Source: Salinicola salarius (GTDB taxonomy: Bacteria; Pseudomonadota; Gammaproteobacteria; Pseudomonadales; Halomonadaceae). Taken from it: DNA of 64,000 nucleotides. The stretch lies in the NCBI RefSeq assembly GCF_002179555.1, contig NZ_NHOU01000014.1:1-64000 (forward strand). Direction: 5' to 3'. The translations under genes and the position numbers were made by a program. Position 1 is the stretch's first letter, and every line of letters begins with the position of its first letter. The notes under the pieces were generated by a model. It was not told where the DNA came from. It made no database searches and saw only the letters and a program-made list of their open reading frames with translations. Below, piece by piece: positions 38,134 through 49,047 of this stretch.

Positions 38134-38331
38134 ATGTCCCGGATCAACCTGACGCTGAAAGGGGTATCCACCCCTGAAGATCTCAACCGCGTTACCACGG
38201 CCCTGATGATGGTGGAGGGCGTCGAAAGCGTCGATATCGGAAGAGAATGGGCCGAAGTCGAGGGGCGTGTCACCCGCGACGCGCTGATCAAGGCCGTTGC
38301 CTCGTTGAAGGCGGGTTTCACCGCACAATGA
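38134..38331 (+). CDS. Small HMA-like protein without CxxC
   Basis: 65 residues, MSRINLTLKGVSTPEDLNRV start, GVESVDIGREWAEVEGRV middle and an AVASLKAGFTAQ end. The size and alternating pattern fit the beta-alpha-beta-beta-alpha-beta heavy-metal-associated fold, but the metal-binding MxCxxC of CopZ/MerP is absent, so metal binding in the usual way is unlikely. GGAG 9-10 nt before the ATG. It sits alone between ygfZ and uvrB with a 100-base gap to uvrB. Family assignment is by pattern only. Confidence 0.65.
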   Translation: MSRINLTLKGVSTPEDLNRVTTALMMVEGVESVDIGREWAEVEGRVTRDALIKAVASLKAGFTAQ

Positions 38332-38432
38332 TTGATTCAACGGCGCAGTGAGACGTTAGTCCGCAACGCGACAATGGTCGAATGAACCGGCTTGCCCTTG
38401 AACGTAGATACTTTGACCCCTAATTAGTGATC

Positions 38433-40466
<2,034 letters not shown>

Positions 40467-40511
40467 ATCGACGTCGGGATAGACGAATCTGCATCGAGGT
40501 AGCGTTGTTTT

Positions 40512-41333
40512 ATGCCGGAAGGCCCAGAAATCCGTCGCGTCGCGGATCGATTAGGCAAGGTATTGGTTGGTGTGCCGCTGACGCAGGTCTGGTTTGCCTT
40601 CCCTGAGCTTGAAGCGATGGCAGGGCGCTTGCGGCAGACTCACGTGACCGCGGTCGATTGCTGGGGCAAGGCGCTGCTTGTGATATTTGCCGACGGTCAC
40701 GTGCTCTATTCCCATAACCAGCTCTATGGCGTCTGGCGTCTCCATCGGAGCGACCAGCCGCCTCGGACAAATCGCATCCTGCGCGCCCGGTTGTCGACCT
40801 CTCGGCATACGGCGAGCCTCTACAGCGCTTCCGATATCTCGTTGTGGACCACAGAAACCCTGGAGCGGCAGCCATTTCTGGCGCGACTAGGCCCGGACCT
40901 GCTGACGCATGATGTCTCGACAGGGGATATCGTCGCGAGACTGGGCGAGCGTCGGTTCGCGAGCCGAGGCCTGGGCAGCTTGTTGCTCGATCAAGGGTTC
41001 TACGCAGGCATCGGCAATTACCTGCGCTCGGAGATCCTGTTCTATGCCGGGCTCAGGCCCATGAAGCGGCCCAAGGATCTGTCTGATACCCAGCGGGAAA
41101 AACTCGCGAACAGCATCCTGACGACGATTCACCAGGCGTATCGCGAAGCGGGCGTGACCAATCGGCCGGTCTGGCGAAAGCGAATGCAGCAAGCCGGTGA
41201 GCGTCGCGCCCAGTGGCGATTCGCCGTTTTCGATCGTGATGGAAAGCCTTGCCACGCCTGCGGCGCCACTATCCAGCGTGAGTCTGTCGCGTCTCGCCGG
41301 TTCTATTATTGTGCTGTTTGCCAGCAGGGCTGA
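40512..41333 (+). CDS. nei: Endonuclease VIII (oxidised-pyrimidine DNA glycosylase)
   Basis: Base-excision repair glycosylase/AP lyase of the Fpg/Nei family. 273 residues. Catalytic P2 and E3 in MPEGPEIRR; helix-two-turn-helix with GIGNYLRSEIL (about 168-180); zinc finger C247, C250, C267, C270 (CHACG...CAVC). The spacing and the FYYCAVCQ ending fit Nei rather than MutM. 45 nt downstream of uvrB on the same strand, so two DNA-repair genes are next to each other. Confidence 0.92.
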   Translation: MPEGPEIRRVADRLGKVLVGVPLTQVWFAFPELEAMAGRLRQTHVTAVDCWGKALLVIFADGHVLYSHNQLYGVWRLHRSDQPPRTNRILRARLSTSRHTASLYSASDISLWTTETLERQPFLARLGPDLLTHDVSTGDIVARLGERRFASRGLGSLLLDQGFYAGIGNYLRSEILFYAGLRPMKRPKDLSDTQREKLANSILTTIHQAYREAGVTNRPVWRKRMQQAGERRAQWRFAVFDRDGKPCHACGATIQRESVASRRFYYCAVCQQG

Positions 41334-41371
41334 AGAAATCGCATGGGGTCGTATTAGAGAATCAGATGAAG

Positions 41372-41396
41372 TAAAAGATTATACCGTTATCTTTTA
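41372..41396 (+). promoter_or_regulatory. Operator-like inverted repeat upstream of fumarase
   Basis: Perfect arms TAAAAGAT (41372-41379) and ATCTTTTA (41389-41396) around 9 bases, in an AT-rich stretch about 20 nt before a promoter-like pair of boxes. Part of it, TTATACCGTTATCTT, recurs downstream of gcvT. The binding protein is unknown. Confidence 0.45.
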
Positions 41397-41416
41397 TACT
41401 GACACCTTGTAACAAA

Positions 41417-41445
41417 CTGCCAATTTCCAGTTGCTCAGGTATAAT
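41417..41445 (+). promoter_or_regulatory. Candidate sigma-70 promoter of the fumarase gene
   Basis: -35 CTGCCA (41417-41422, four of six consensus bases), 17-nt spacer, -10 TATAAT (41440-41445, exact consensus). Leads to a leader of about 70 nt before the ATG at 41521. Confidence 0.5.
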
Positions 41446-41520
41446 TCCCGCGCTTGAAATCACCGACTCACGGGCGATGAACCCGTCGGGCAGTTACCGT
41501 GACCAGCCAGGAGTACCTTG

Positions 41521-43026
41521 ATGACCATGATCCGCCAGGAGGATCTCATCCAAAGCGTGGCCGATGCGCTGCAGTACATCTCCTATTACCATCCCAAGGA
41601 TTTCATCGATGCCATGCACGCGGCGTACCAGCGGGAAGAGAATCCCGCCGCGCGCGATGCCATCGCACAAATCCTGATCAACTCGAGGATGTGTGCCACC
41701 GGCCACCGTCCGATCTGCCAGGACACGGGCATCGTCACGGTATTCGTTCACGTCGGCATGAATGTTCGCTGGGAAGCGGACATGAGCCTCGACGACATGG
41801 TCAACGAAGGCGTGCGGCGTGCCTATACACTGCCGGATAACGTCCTTCGCGCGTCAGTGTTGGCCGATCCCGATGGCAAGCGCCGGAACACCGGCGACAA
41901 CACGCCGGCGATCATCCATCACAAGCTGGTGCCGGGCGATACGGTGGAAATTCATGTCGCCGCCAAGGGCGGCGGCAGTGAAGCGAAATCCAAGTTCGCC
42001 ATGCTCAATCCGTCGGATAGCGTCGTCGACTGGGTCATGGAACAGCTGCCCAAGATGGGGGCAGGCTGGTGTCCGCCGGGCATGCTGGGTATCGGCATTG
42101 GCGGAACCGCGGAAAAGGCGATGGAACTGGCGAAGGAAGCGCTGCTGGATCCCGTCGATATTCAGGCACTGCAGGCTCGTGGCGCCAGCAATCGGGCCGA
42201 GGAGCTGCGTCTCGAGCTGTTCGAGAAGGTCAATCAGAGCGGTATCGGTGCCCAGGGGCTGGGCGGTCTGACGACGGTGCTCGACATCAAGGTCAAGGAT
42301 TACCCGACCCACGCCGCCAACAAGCCGGTCGCCATCATTCCCAACTGCGCGGCGACGCGCCACGTCCATTTCACTCTCGATGGCAGCGGTGCTGCCGAAC
42401 TGCCGGCGCCGAAGCTCGACGACTGGCCGGAAATCACCTGGGAGGTGGGCGAGGGCGTGCGCCGCGTCAACCTCGACGAGATCACTCCCGAAGCCGTGCG
42501 CGAGTGGCAGCCTGGCGATACCGTGCTGCTGTCGGGCAAATTGCTGACCGGGCGTGACGCTGCCCACAAGCGAATGGTCGATATGCTGGCCAAGGGGGAG
42601 AGCCTGCCGGTCGATCTGAAAAACCGGTTCATCTACTACGTCGGGCCGGTCGATCCGGTGGGTGATGAAGTGGTTGGGCCGGCAGGGCCGACCACCGCCA
42701 CCCGCATGGACAAGTTCACGCGTACCATGCTCGAACAGACCGGCCTGCTTGGCATGGTCGGCAAGGCGGAGCGCGGGCCAGTGGCGATCGAAGCCATTCG
42801 CGATAATCAGGCGGTGTACCTGATGGCTGTCGGCGGTGCGGCGTACCTGGTGGCACAGGCCATCAAGAAAGCGGAAGTCATCGCTTTCGATGACCTGGGT
42901 ATGGAAGCGATCTACGAGTTCGAGGTCGAGGACATGCCGGTTACGGTCGCCGTGGATCACCTGGGAACATCGGTCCACCAGACCGGACCTGCCAAGTGGA
43001 AAGAGATCATCGCCGAGCGAGTTTGA
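41521..43026 (+). CDS. Class I fumarate hydratase (4Fe-4S, oxygen-sensitive type)
   Basis: Converts fumarate and malate in the TCA cycle. 501 residues. Cluster cysteines are likely those in ICQDTG, GWCPPG and IPNCAA, the three conserved positions of class I fumarases; GIGIGGTAEKA and KRMVDML match the N- and C-terminal domains. ATG at 41521 with CAGGAG 8 nt upstream; TTG at 41518 is an alternative. The shape (about 500 residues) is closer to the Pseudomonas class I protein than to E. coli FumA (548). A terminator follows. Confidence 0.93.
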   Translation: MTMIRQEDLIQSVADALQYISYYHPKDFIDAMHAAYQREENPAARDAIAQILINSRMCATGHRPICQDTGIVTVFVHVGMNVRWEADMSLDDMVNEGVRRAYTLPDNVLRASVLADPDGKRRNTGDNTPAIIHHKLVPGDTVEIHVAAKGGGSEAKSKFAMLNPSDSVVDWVMEQLPKMGAGWCPPGMLGIGIGGTAEKAMELAKEALLDPVDIQALQARGASNRAEELRLELFEKVNQSGIGAQGLGGLTTVLDIKVKDYPTHAANKPVAIIPNCAATRHVHFTLDGSGAAELPAPKLDDWPEITWEVGEGVRRVNLDEITPEAVREWQPGDTVLLSGKLLTGRDAAHKRMVDMLAKGESLPVDLKNRFIYYVGPVDPVGDEVVGPAGPTTATRMDKFTRTMLEQTGLLGMVGKAERGPVAIEAIRDNQAVYLMAVGGAAYLVAQAIKKAEVIAFDDLGMEAIYEFEVEDMPVTVAVDHLGTSVHQTGPAKWKEIIAERV

Positions 43027-43097
43027 CGGCTACGCACGGCATCATCGTGGTTGCGCGGGACCCTGGCCGAAGCGTCAATCGGAGAGGGAAACGCTGA

Positions 43098-43130
43098 AAG
43101 AAGAGAGCCCTGTGGGGCTCTCTTCTTTTT
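43098..43130 (+). terminator. Terminator after the fumarase gene
   Basis: Perfect 13-bp stem AAGAAGAGAGCCC (43098-43110), loop TGTG, GGGCTCTCTTCTT (43115-43127), followed by TTTT. Confidence 0.9.
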
Positions 43131-43196
43131 TCGGTATGATGCTGGTTGGCTTGACGATTTCGGCGGGAGCGATGACATGATGCGATATGGTGAACG

Positions 43197-44627
43197 ATGG
43201 CGGACATGACCTGGCTGATCGGTATGCTGCTGTTCGTCTCCCATGTTGCGGGCATCGTTACGGCAGTGGTGGCGCTGATGTCGAGCCGCACTTCTCAAGG
43301 CGCCGTCGCATGGATCGTCACGTTGATCAGCTTCCCTTACATCGCCGTGCCCATTTTCTGGACTTTCGGTCGTCCGCGGTTCTACGGCTATGTCTCCGCT
43401 CGGGGCGAACGCGATACCGTGCTTCGCCAGGTGCTGCAGCGCTATCGTCCGCAGACCGAACCTTACATTTCCCGGCCGGAGACCGTCAGCGGGCGCATTC
43501 GCGCCGTCGAGGAGCTGGCACGGATGCCGATGACCCGGGGCAATCGGGCCGAGCTGCTGATCGACGGCGACGAGACTTTCGAAAGCCTGTTCGATGGCAT
43601 CGATCGTGCCGAAACCTACATTCTGGTCCAGTTCTTCATCGTCCGCGCCGACGAGATCGGCATGGTCTTCAAGCGGAAGCTGATCCATCAGGCCGAGCGT
43701 GGCGTCAACGTCTACTTTCTCTATGACGAGATCGGTAGTCGAGGGCTATCCGGTGGCTATCTACGGGATCTCGAAGAGGCGGGCGTCCGCGTTTCGGCCT
43801 TCAATTCGTCTCGCGGTTGGCGGCATCGTTTCCAGATCAATTTCCGCAACCATCGCAAGATCGTGGTGGTCGACGGGCGCGAAGGGTGGACCGGCGGACT
43901 CAACGTGGCCGACGAATACCTGGGACGCGTCGAGCGATACGGCAAATGGCGCGACACGCACCTCAAGCTCCAGGGACCGAGCGTGCTGGCATTGCAGGAA
44001 GCCTTCTGGGAAGACTGGTACTGGGCAACCGGCGATATTCTGGCACTGGGCTGGAAACCCCAGCCCGTATCGGGCGTGTCCCAGCACGTTGCCGTCGTGC
44101 CTTCCGGGCCGGCCGATGGACGCGAAACGGCAAGCCTGCTGGTGCAGCATGCCATCCACGGGGCCCGGCACCGTCTTTGGGTGACCAGCCCGTATTTCGT
44201 TCCCGATCATGGCGTTCAGGATGCACTGACGTTGGCCGCGTTGCGGGGAGTCGATGTGCGAGTACTGATACCCGAGCGGCCGGACCATCTGCTGGTGTTT
44301 CTCTCGGCGTTTGCTTTCTTGCCGGAGATGATTCGTAACGGTGTTAAAATATACCGTTATCAACCAGGTTTCTTACACCAAAAAGTCCTACTCGTGGATG
44401 ACCATACATCAATGGTAGGAACGGTCAATCTCGACAATCGGTCCTTTAGGCTGAACTTCGAGGTCACTGCTTACATATCCGATAAGATCTTTGCCGCTGC
44501 AGTATTCGATATGCTCGAGAAGGATTTCTCCAACAGCCGCCAAGTCAGCCAGCGAGAGCTTGCCGAGCGTCCGCTCTGGCGCAAGCTGCTCTCGCGGGCC
44601 ACTTACTTACTGTCACCCGTACAATGA
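43197..44627 (+). CDS. cls: Cardiolipin synthase (phospholipase D family)
   Basis: Inner-membrane enzyme that condenses two phosphatidylglycerols into cardiolipin. 476 residues: two N-terminal membrane segments (about 5-50), then two HKD motifs, NHRKIVVVDGREGWTGGLN and HQKVLLVDDHTSMVGTVNLD. The full-length two-membrane-segment layout matches ClsA. In halophiles, cardiolipin often rises with salinity. It stands between two terminatorless gaps; the LysR gene starts 45 nt downstream. Confidence 0.92.
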   Translation: MADMTWLIGMLLFVSHVAGIVTAVVALMSSRTSQGAVAWIVTLISFPYIAVPIFWTFGRPRFYGYVSARGERDTVLRQVLQRYRPQTEPYISRPETVSGRIRAVEELARMPMTRGNRAELLIDGDETFESLFDGIDRAETYILVQFFIVRADEIGMVFKRKLIHQAERGVNVYFLYDEIGSRGLSGGYLRDLEEAGVRVSAFNSSRGWRHRFQINFRNHRKIVVVDGREGWTGGLNVADEYLGRVERYGKWRDTHLKLQGPSVLALQEAFWEDWYWATGDILALGWKPQPVSGVSQHVAVVPSGPADGRETASLLVQHAIHGARHRLWVTSPYFVPDHGVQDALTLAALRGVDVRVLIPERPDHLLVFLSAFAFLPEMIRNGVKIYRYQPGFLHQKVLLVDDHTSMVGTVNLDNRSFRLNFEVTAYISDKIFAAAVFDMLEKDFSNSRQVSQRELAERPLWRKLLSRATYLLSPVQ

Positions 44628-44672
44628 TGACGCAGCCTTTACTACCGGCTTGGCAGCCGTGTAGCAGAATGG

Positions 44673-45605
44673 ATGCCGGAGGCTTCATTGAATCTTGAAA
44701 CCAAATGGCTCGAAGACTTCGTTGCCGTAGCCAATACGCGCAGTTTCTCGGGATCCGCGCGTCAACGACATGTCACGCAACCGGCTTTCAGCCGTCGGAT
44801 TCGCTCGCTGGAGCAGGCGATCGGGGCCACTCTGGTGGACCGCTCGACGACACCGGTCAGTCTGACACCGGAAGGCCAGCTCTTTCTGGTCACCGCGCGC
44901 AACATCGTCGAGCAGCTCAACGATAGCCTGGCCCATCTTCGCGGCCTGGCAATGGACAACGAGGCGCTGGATATCGTCGCCGCGCATTCGCTGGCACTGG
45001 CCTTCTATCCACCCTGGATTTCACGCTTGCAGAAGGGGGTAGGTGAACTGCCGACGCGCCTGGTGGCGATGAATGTCGGCGATGCCATCCACGTGCTGCG
45101 CGAGGGCAATTGCGATCTGATGCTGGCGTATCACGATCCCTATGCCACCATGCAGCTGGACGCGGAGATATTTCCCTCGTTCTCCATTGGTCAGGTCAAG
45201 ATGCTTCCCGTGAGCGTGCCGGACGCTACCGGCGGGCCGAAATTTTCCTTCGATGAAGAAGGTGCGATACCGTTTCTCTCTTACACTCAGGGCGCTTTTC
45301 TTGGCCGCAGCGTACGCATGCTACTCAAGAACGAGCCTGGGCGCATGCGATTGAAAACGGTCTATGAAACCGCGATGGCAGAAGGGCTCAAAGGGATGGC
45401 GCTTCAGGGTGTCGGTCTCGCATGGATACCCGATTTCTGCATTCGTGACGAACTGGCCAACGGCAAGCTGGTCCGTGCAGCGGGGGACAGTTGGGATATC
45501 CCGCTGGAAATTCGCCTCTATCGTTGCTCGCTGGTACACAAGCCCGGCGTGGAGAAGCTGTGGCGGCGGATGATGAAGCTGCCGAGCGACTTCTTGCGGG
45601 CCTGA
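44673..45605 (+). CDS. LysR-family regulator, HypT (YjiE)-like
   Basis: 310 residues. The N-terminal start NLETKWLEDFVAVANTRSFS and the HTH with TQPAFSRRIRSLEQAIG match HypT of E. coli, the hypochlorite-responsive regulator; the effector domain has IVAAHSLALAFYP and VGLAWIPDFCI at the places where HypT has similar strings. In E. coli, HypT is activated by methionine oxidation and controls Cys/Met biosynthesis and iron uptake. HypT identity is my recall from the E. coli protein, so the function here is inferred. Confidence 0.82.
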   Translation: MPEASLNLETKWLEDFVAVANTRSFSGSARQRHVTQPAFSRRIRSLEQAIGATLVDRSTTPVSLTPEGQLFLVTARNIVEQLNDSLAHLRGLAMDNEALDIVAAHSLALAFYPPWISRLQKGVGELPTRLVAMNVGDAIHVLREGNCDLMLAYHDPYATMQLDAEIFPSFSIGQVKMLPVSVPDATGGPKFSFDEEGAIPFLSYTQGAFLGRSVRMLLKNEPGRMRLKTVYETAMAEGLKGMALQGVGLAWIPDFCIRDELANGKLVRAAGDSWDIPLEIRLYRCSLVHKPGVEKLWRRMMKLPSDFLRA

Positions 45606-45787
45606 GTCTTGCGGGCCTAGGCCGAGCCACGTCGGGAAAGCGCCCAGCGTCGGGGATTTGCCTTATGGGCTGGGTACGGCCGCGATCTCGTCTAGACTGT
45701 TGATGTATCGACAAAACAGCCCATGACCAGTGATTCCCGGAGTTCGTCTGCACCTCGCCGGGTGACAGCCAACAACAAGGAACCAAC

Positions 45788-46783
45788 GTGACAGCCCTCC
45801 ATTCCAACGCCATCTCCTTCTTCAAGTACTGGGTCGCCGTGGTCCGCGATTCCGTCAAGCTGTGGCTCGATCGTAATGCCTTCAGCTATGCCGGTTCGCT
45901 GGCGTTCTACACGCTCTTTTCCTTGGCACCGACGGTGATCATTGCGGTCAGCGTGGTCGGATTGTGGTTGGGTGAAGATGCTGCCCGCGGGGAAATCGTG
46001 GCGCGGTTGCAGAATACTCTGGGGCCTTCCGCAGCCAACGCGATCGAGGATGCCGTAGCGCAGTCCAGTATCGAGGCTTCAGGCATTCTGCCCACCATCA
46101 TCGGCTTCGTGACGCTGCTGATTGGTGCGACCACGGTTTTCGGCCAGATGCAGTTCTCGCTCAATACCATCTGGGGCGTCGCGCCCAACCCGGACCGAAA
46201 CAGCGTTCTACTGTTTGCCAAGAAGCGCCTGCTATCCATGGCGGTGGTACTGGCCATTGGCTTCGTGCTGATGGTGTCCCTGGTGTTGGGCGTGATCCTG
46301 CGGGTGACCTTCGACTACGCGGGTGACTGGGTGCCGGGCAGCGTATTCCTGCTGGACACGGCCCAGTTCGTCCTGTCCATCGTGGTCGTGACGCTGTTTT
46401 TTGCCGCGATTTTCAAGGTGTTGCCAGATGTCGTGCTTTCCTATCGCGATGTGCTGCTGGGTGCTCTGGTGACGGCGGTGCTGTTCATCATCGGGCGCAA
46501 TGCCATCGCCGCCTATCTGGCACATACCGCAACGGCATCGACCTATGGGGCGGCCGGCTCGGTCGTGCTGGTTCTACTATGGGTGTATTACTCATCGCTG
46601 ATTCTGCTGTTTGGCGCCGCGTTTACCCGGACGCATGTCCTTGCCAAGGGCGGTCATATCGTGCCTCGCAACACGGCGGTAGTGATACGCCATGAAGTGA
46701 TTACAAAGGAGAATTCATCTCATGACCCATCGGACGATCAAGGCTCGGGTGAGCGGGCGAGTGCAAGGCGTGAGCTATCGTGA
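45788..46783 (+). CDS. YihY/virulence factor BrkB-family inner-membrane protein
   Basis: 331 residues with six hydrophobic segments and the family markers RNAFSYAGSLAFYTLFSLAP at the N terminus, GATTVFGQMQFSLNTIWGV, and ASTYGAAGSVVLVLLWVYYS. Function is not settled: the RNase BN attribution for E. coli YihY was withdrawn, and lipid transport roles have been suggested for the family. GTG start at 45788 with AAGGA upstream. The C-terminal soluble tail is hydrophilic and overlaps the acylphosphatase gene by 62 nt. Confidence 0.88.
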   Translation: MTALHSNAISFFKYWVAVVRDSVKLWLDRNAFSYAGSLAFYTLFSLAPTVIIAVSVVGLWLGEDAARGEIVARLQNTLGPSAANAIEDAVAQSSIEASGILPTIIGFVTLLIGATTVFGQMQFSLNTIWGVAPNPDRNSVLLFAKKRLLSMAVVLAIGFVLMVSLVLGVILRVTFDYAGDWVPGSVFLLDTAQFVLSIVVVTLFFAAIFKVLPDVVLSYRDVLLGALVTAVLFIIGRNAIAAYLAHTATASTYGAAGSVVLVLLWVYYSSLILLFGAAFTRTHVLAKGGHIVPRNTAVVIRHEVITKENSSHDPSDDQGSGERASARRELS

Positions 46784-46994
46784 GCATGTGCGTCGCCATG
46801 CGGAACGCTGGGGCATCACCGGACATGCGATCAACCTCGAGGATGGCCGGGTCGAAGTGGTTGCCTGCGGTGAAGCTGTCGCCATCGCCGAATTGATCGA
46901 TCAGCTGTGGGAAGGTTCGCCAGCGGCCGACGTGACCGACGTCGCCGTGGAAGAAGCCACGTTCGCGGCGCCGGCGAGCTTCACTACGGGCTGA
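46722..46994 (+). CDS. acyP: Acylphosphatase
   Basis: 90-residue enzyme hydrolysing acyl phosphates. Catalytic R20 in SGRVQGVSYR and N38 in INLEDGRVEV are both present. AAGGAG lies upstream of the ATG at 46722. The gene starts inside the YihY frame, in another reading frame. A hairpin terminator follows between this gene and the convergent nucleoside hydrolase gene. Confidence 0.9.
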   Translation: MTHRTIKARVSGRVQGVSYREHVRRHAERWGITGHAINLEDGRVEVVACGEAVAIAELIDQLWEGSPAADVTDVAVEEATFAAPASFTTG

Positions 46995-47011
46995 AGCCGA
47001 ACGGCAACGAA

Positions 47012-47045
47012 CTCGCCCGATCGCCACGAATAGCGACCGGGCGAG
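47012..47045. terminator. Hairpin between convergent acyP and the nucleoside hydrolase gene
   Basis: Arms CTCGCCCG (47012-47019) and CGGGCGAG (47038-47045), extended inside by TCGC/GCGA with one mismatch. No long T run on either strand, so strength is uncertain. Confidence 0.5.
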
Positions 47046-47051
47046 CGCGCA

Positions 47052-48008
47052 TCAGGGAGATGGGTAGGTCGTGAGCGTTTCGACGATCCAGTCGATCACG
47101 CCCGGGCCGTTGGCGCTCAGGCAGACCTCAGCCGCCGTACCCTGCGACCAACGCGTGTCCACGAACTCGCGCTGCTCCGGCGCCATCACCGTCTGGCCTT
47201 CGGCCAGCCCATCGGTAACCACGCTCAAATGGCCTCGTTCGACGCTGAAGAGATCGGGTCGAAGTAGCCAGACCAGCGCGCAACTGTCGTGGGGGCAGCA
47301 GCCATCGATGCCCAGCGCCTGCTGGTAGAACTGGCGGTAGAAGGCATAGCTTTCATCCAGCACCTTTCCCAGCGCCCCTTGGGCTTCGACGATCCGCGCC
47401 ATGCTCTGCGGGTCCAGCACGCAGCGATGCGTCGCGTCCAGCCCGACCAGCGTAAGCGGCCAGTCCGCCTGCAGGACCCTGGCGGCAGCGTGAGGATCGT
47501 TGAAGATGTTGGCTTCCGCGACCGGCGTCACGTTGCCGCCTTCGCGAATCGAGCCCCCCATCACCACCACTCGCTTGACCTTGTCGACCAGACCGGGGTC
47601 GAGCTGCAGCGCAGCAGCGAGATTCCCCAGCGGCCCGACGGCCACCAGAACGACTTCACCAGGGCGGGCATTGACCTGGTCGACGATGAACTGGGCGGCG
47701 CTCTGTTTCAGCGCCTGTGTCGTGATTTCGGGTAGCGCGATATTACCCAGGCCGTTGTCTCCATGGATGTGACCCGGCGGCGGATTCTTGCGCTTGACCA
47801 TGGGGCCCGCCGCGCCCTGAGCGACCGGGATCGATTGACCGGCCAGCTCGGCGAGCAGCAGCGCATTGTGAGTCGCGACCTCTATCGTGACGTTGCCGAA
47901 AGTCGTCGTCAGCCCCAGCAGTTCGATCTCGGGGTGAGCCAACGCGATGGCGATGGCTTGCGCGTCGTCGACGCCGGGATCGGTGTCGAAAATGATGGGT
48001 ATGGGCAT
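47052..48008 (-). CDS. Ribonucleoside hydrolase (inosine-uridine preferring type)
   Basis: Cleaves nucleosides to base plus ribose. 318 residues. The calcium-site motif DTDPGVDDA (8-16) is intact, with TTFGNV, GPLGNLA, VVMGGSIREGGNVTPVAEAN and HDSCALVWL as in RihA/B/C. Specificity is not evident. Last gene of a minus-strand trio starting with the hydroxyacid dehydrogenase and ribokinase, so ribose released here can be phosphorylated directly. 83-nt gap from the ribokinase gene. Confidence 0.93.
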   Translation of the reverse strand: MPIPIIFDTDPGVDDAQAIAIALAHPEIELLGLTTTFGNVTIEVATHNALLLAELAGQSIPVAQGAAGPMVKRKNPPPGHIHGDNGLGNIALPEITTQALKQSAAQFIVDQVNARPGEVVLVAVGPLGNLAAALQLDPGLVDKVKRVVVMGGSIREGGNVTPVAEANIFNDPHAAARVLQADWPLTLVGLDATHRCVLDPQSMARIVEAQGALGKVLDESYAFYRQFYQQALGIDGCCPHDSCALVWLLRPDLFSVERGHLSVVTDGLAEGQTVMAPEQREFVDTRWSQGTAAEVCLSANGPGVIDWIVETLTTYPSP

Positions 48009-48091
48009 GCTAGTTCCTGGGTTCGATCTTGTTGCAAGCCAGCCAAGGCGCTGGCCATGAAGGGTTGATGATCATCGATGACGGCCCTCGA

Positions 48092-49036
48092 TCAGCCGCT
48101 CCGTTGCTCGAGGGTGAGGGCAGGCAGCGTCGTCAGCGCCTCTTCGACGGCGGCGACGATGGGGATGCTCGGCTCGGCGCCGGCCTGCTGGACGCACAGC
48201 GCCGATGCGGTCGTCGCCAGACGAAGAGCCTGCTCGATGCCGTCGCCCCGTTGCCTGGCCGCCATGAAATAGCCGATGAAGGTGTCGCCGGCAGCGGTCG
48301 TGTCGACGGCCTCCACGCGATGAGCGGCCAGCGTCACCCGCTCGCCACGGTACTGATGGCAAACGCCCTCGCTACCCAGCGTCAGCACGATCTCGACGTC
48401 CGGCAGCCGTGTCGTCAATGCTGCCAGCAGGGTGTCGGCATCGGCGTTTTCGTCCTGCGCCACCAGCGCTGCCGCCTCGCCACGGTTGAGAAACAGGATC
48501 CGGCAGAGCTCCAGCGGCAGGTCGACGACATCGGGGGAGAGCGGTGCGGGATTGAAGGCGACGGAAAGTCCGCGCTCTGCCGCGAGACGCAGCATACGCT
48601 CAGCGGCGTTGCACTCGTTCTGCATCAGGACCCAGTCGCCGGATTCGGCAGCATCGACCAGCGCGCTCAGACGACTCTCCTCGAAGCCGTGATTGGCGCC
48701 GGGGTGGAGGATGATCGCGTTTTCGGCAGCGTCATCGACCTGAATCAGCGCATGACCGCTGGCTCCGGCAACCAGTTCGACATCGCTCACCTCGACGCCC
48801 GTTTCGATCAGCGGGGCCAGCGCCCAGCGGTCGGCCTCGCCGAGGCGGCCCCAATGGACGACGCGCCCGCCGGCACGTGCCAGTGCCAACGACTGGTTGG
48901 CTCCCTTGCCCCCCAGGACCTGATGCAGGCTGGTGCTGGAAAGCGTCTCGCCGGGCCGAACCAGGTGGGGAACCCGATAGACATGATCGATATTGATGGA
49001 GCCGTAGTTGTAGACCGCCGGTGTTTCGTGTGCCAT
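48092..49036 (-). CDS. Ribokinase-like PfkB-family sugar kinase
   Basis: 314 residues. PfkB signatures: N-terminal GSINIDHVYRV, GGKGANQSLALARAGG (substrate contact), and the ATP/catalytic loop DTTAAGDTFIGYF with the catalytic Asp (ribokinases usually have TGAGD here). Likely phosphorylates ribose made by the neighbouring nucleoside hydrolase. ATG at 49036 with AGGAG 7 nt upstream. Specificity to ribose is inferred from the neighbour. Confidence 0.88.
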   Translation of the reverse strand: MAHETPAVYNYGSINIDHVYRVPHLVRPGETLSSTSLHQVLGGKGANQSLALARAGGRVVHWGRLGEADRWALAPLIETGVEVSDVELVAGASGHALIQVDDAAENAIILHPGANHGFEESRLSALVDAAESGDWVLMQNECNAAERMLRLAAERGLSVAFNPAPLSPDVVDLPLELCRILFLNRGEAAALVAQDENADADTLLAALTTRLPDVEIVLTLGSEGVCHQYRGERVTLAAHRVEAVDTTAAGDTFIGYFMAARQRGDGIEQALRLATTASALCVQQAGAEPSIPIVAAVEEALTTLPALTLEQRSG

Positions 49037-49047
49037 TTCGTTGCTCC

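Noticed and set aside
38332-38432. LexA box before uvrB
   Set aside because: No CTGT-n8-ACAG pattern was seen in the gap.
44350-44361. Third copy of TATACCGTTATC, inside cls
   Set aside because: Falls on codons for Y-R-Y-Q within conserved coding sequence; coincidence is the simpler reading.
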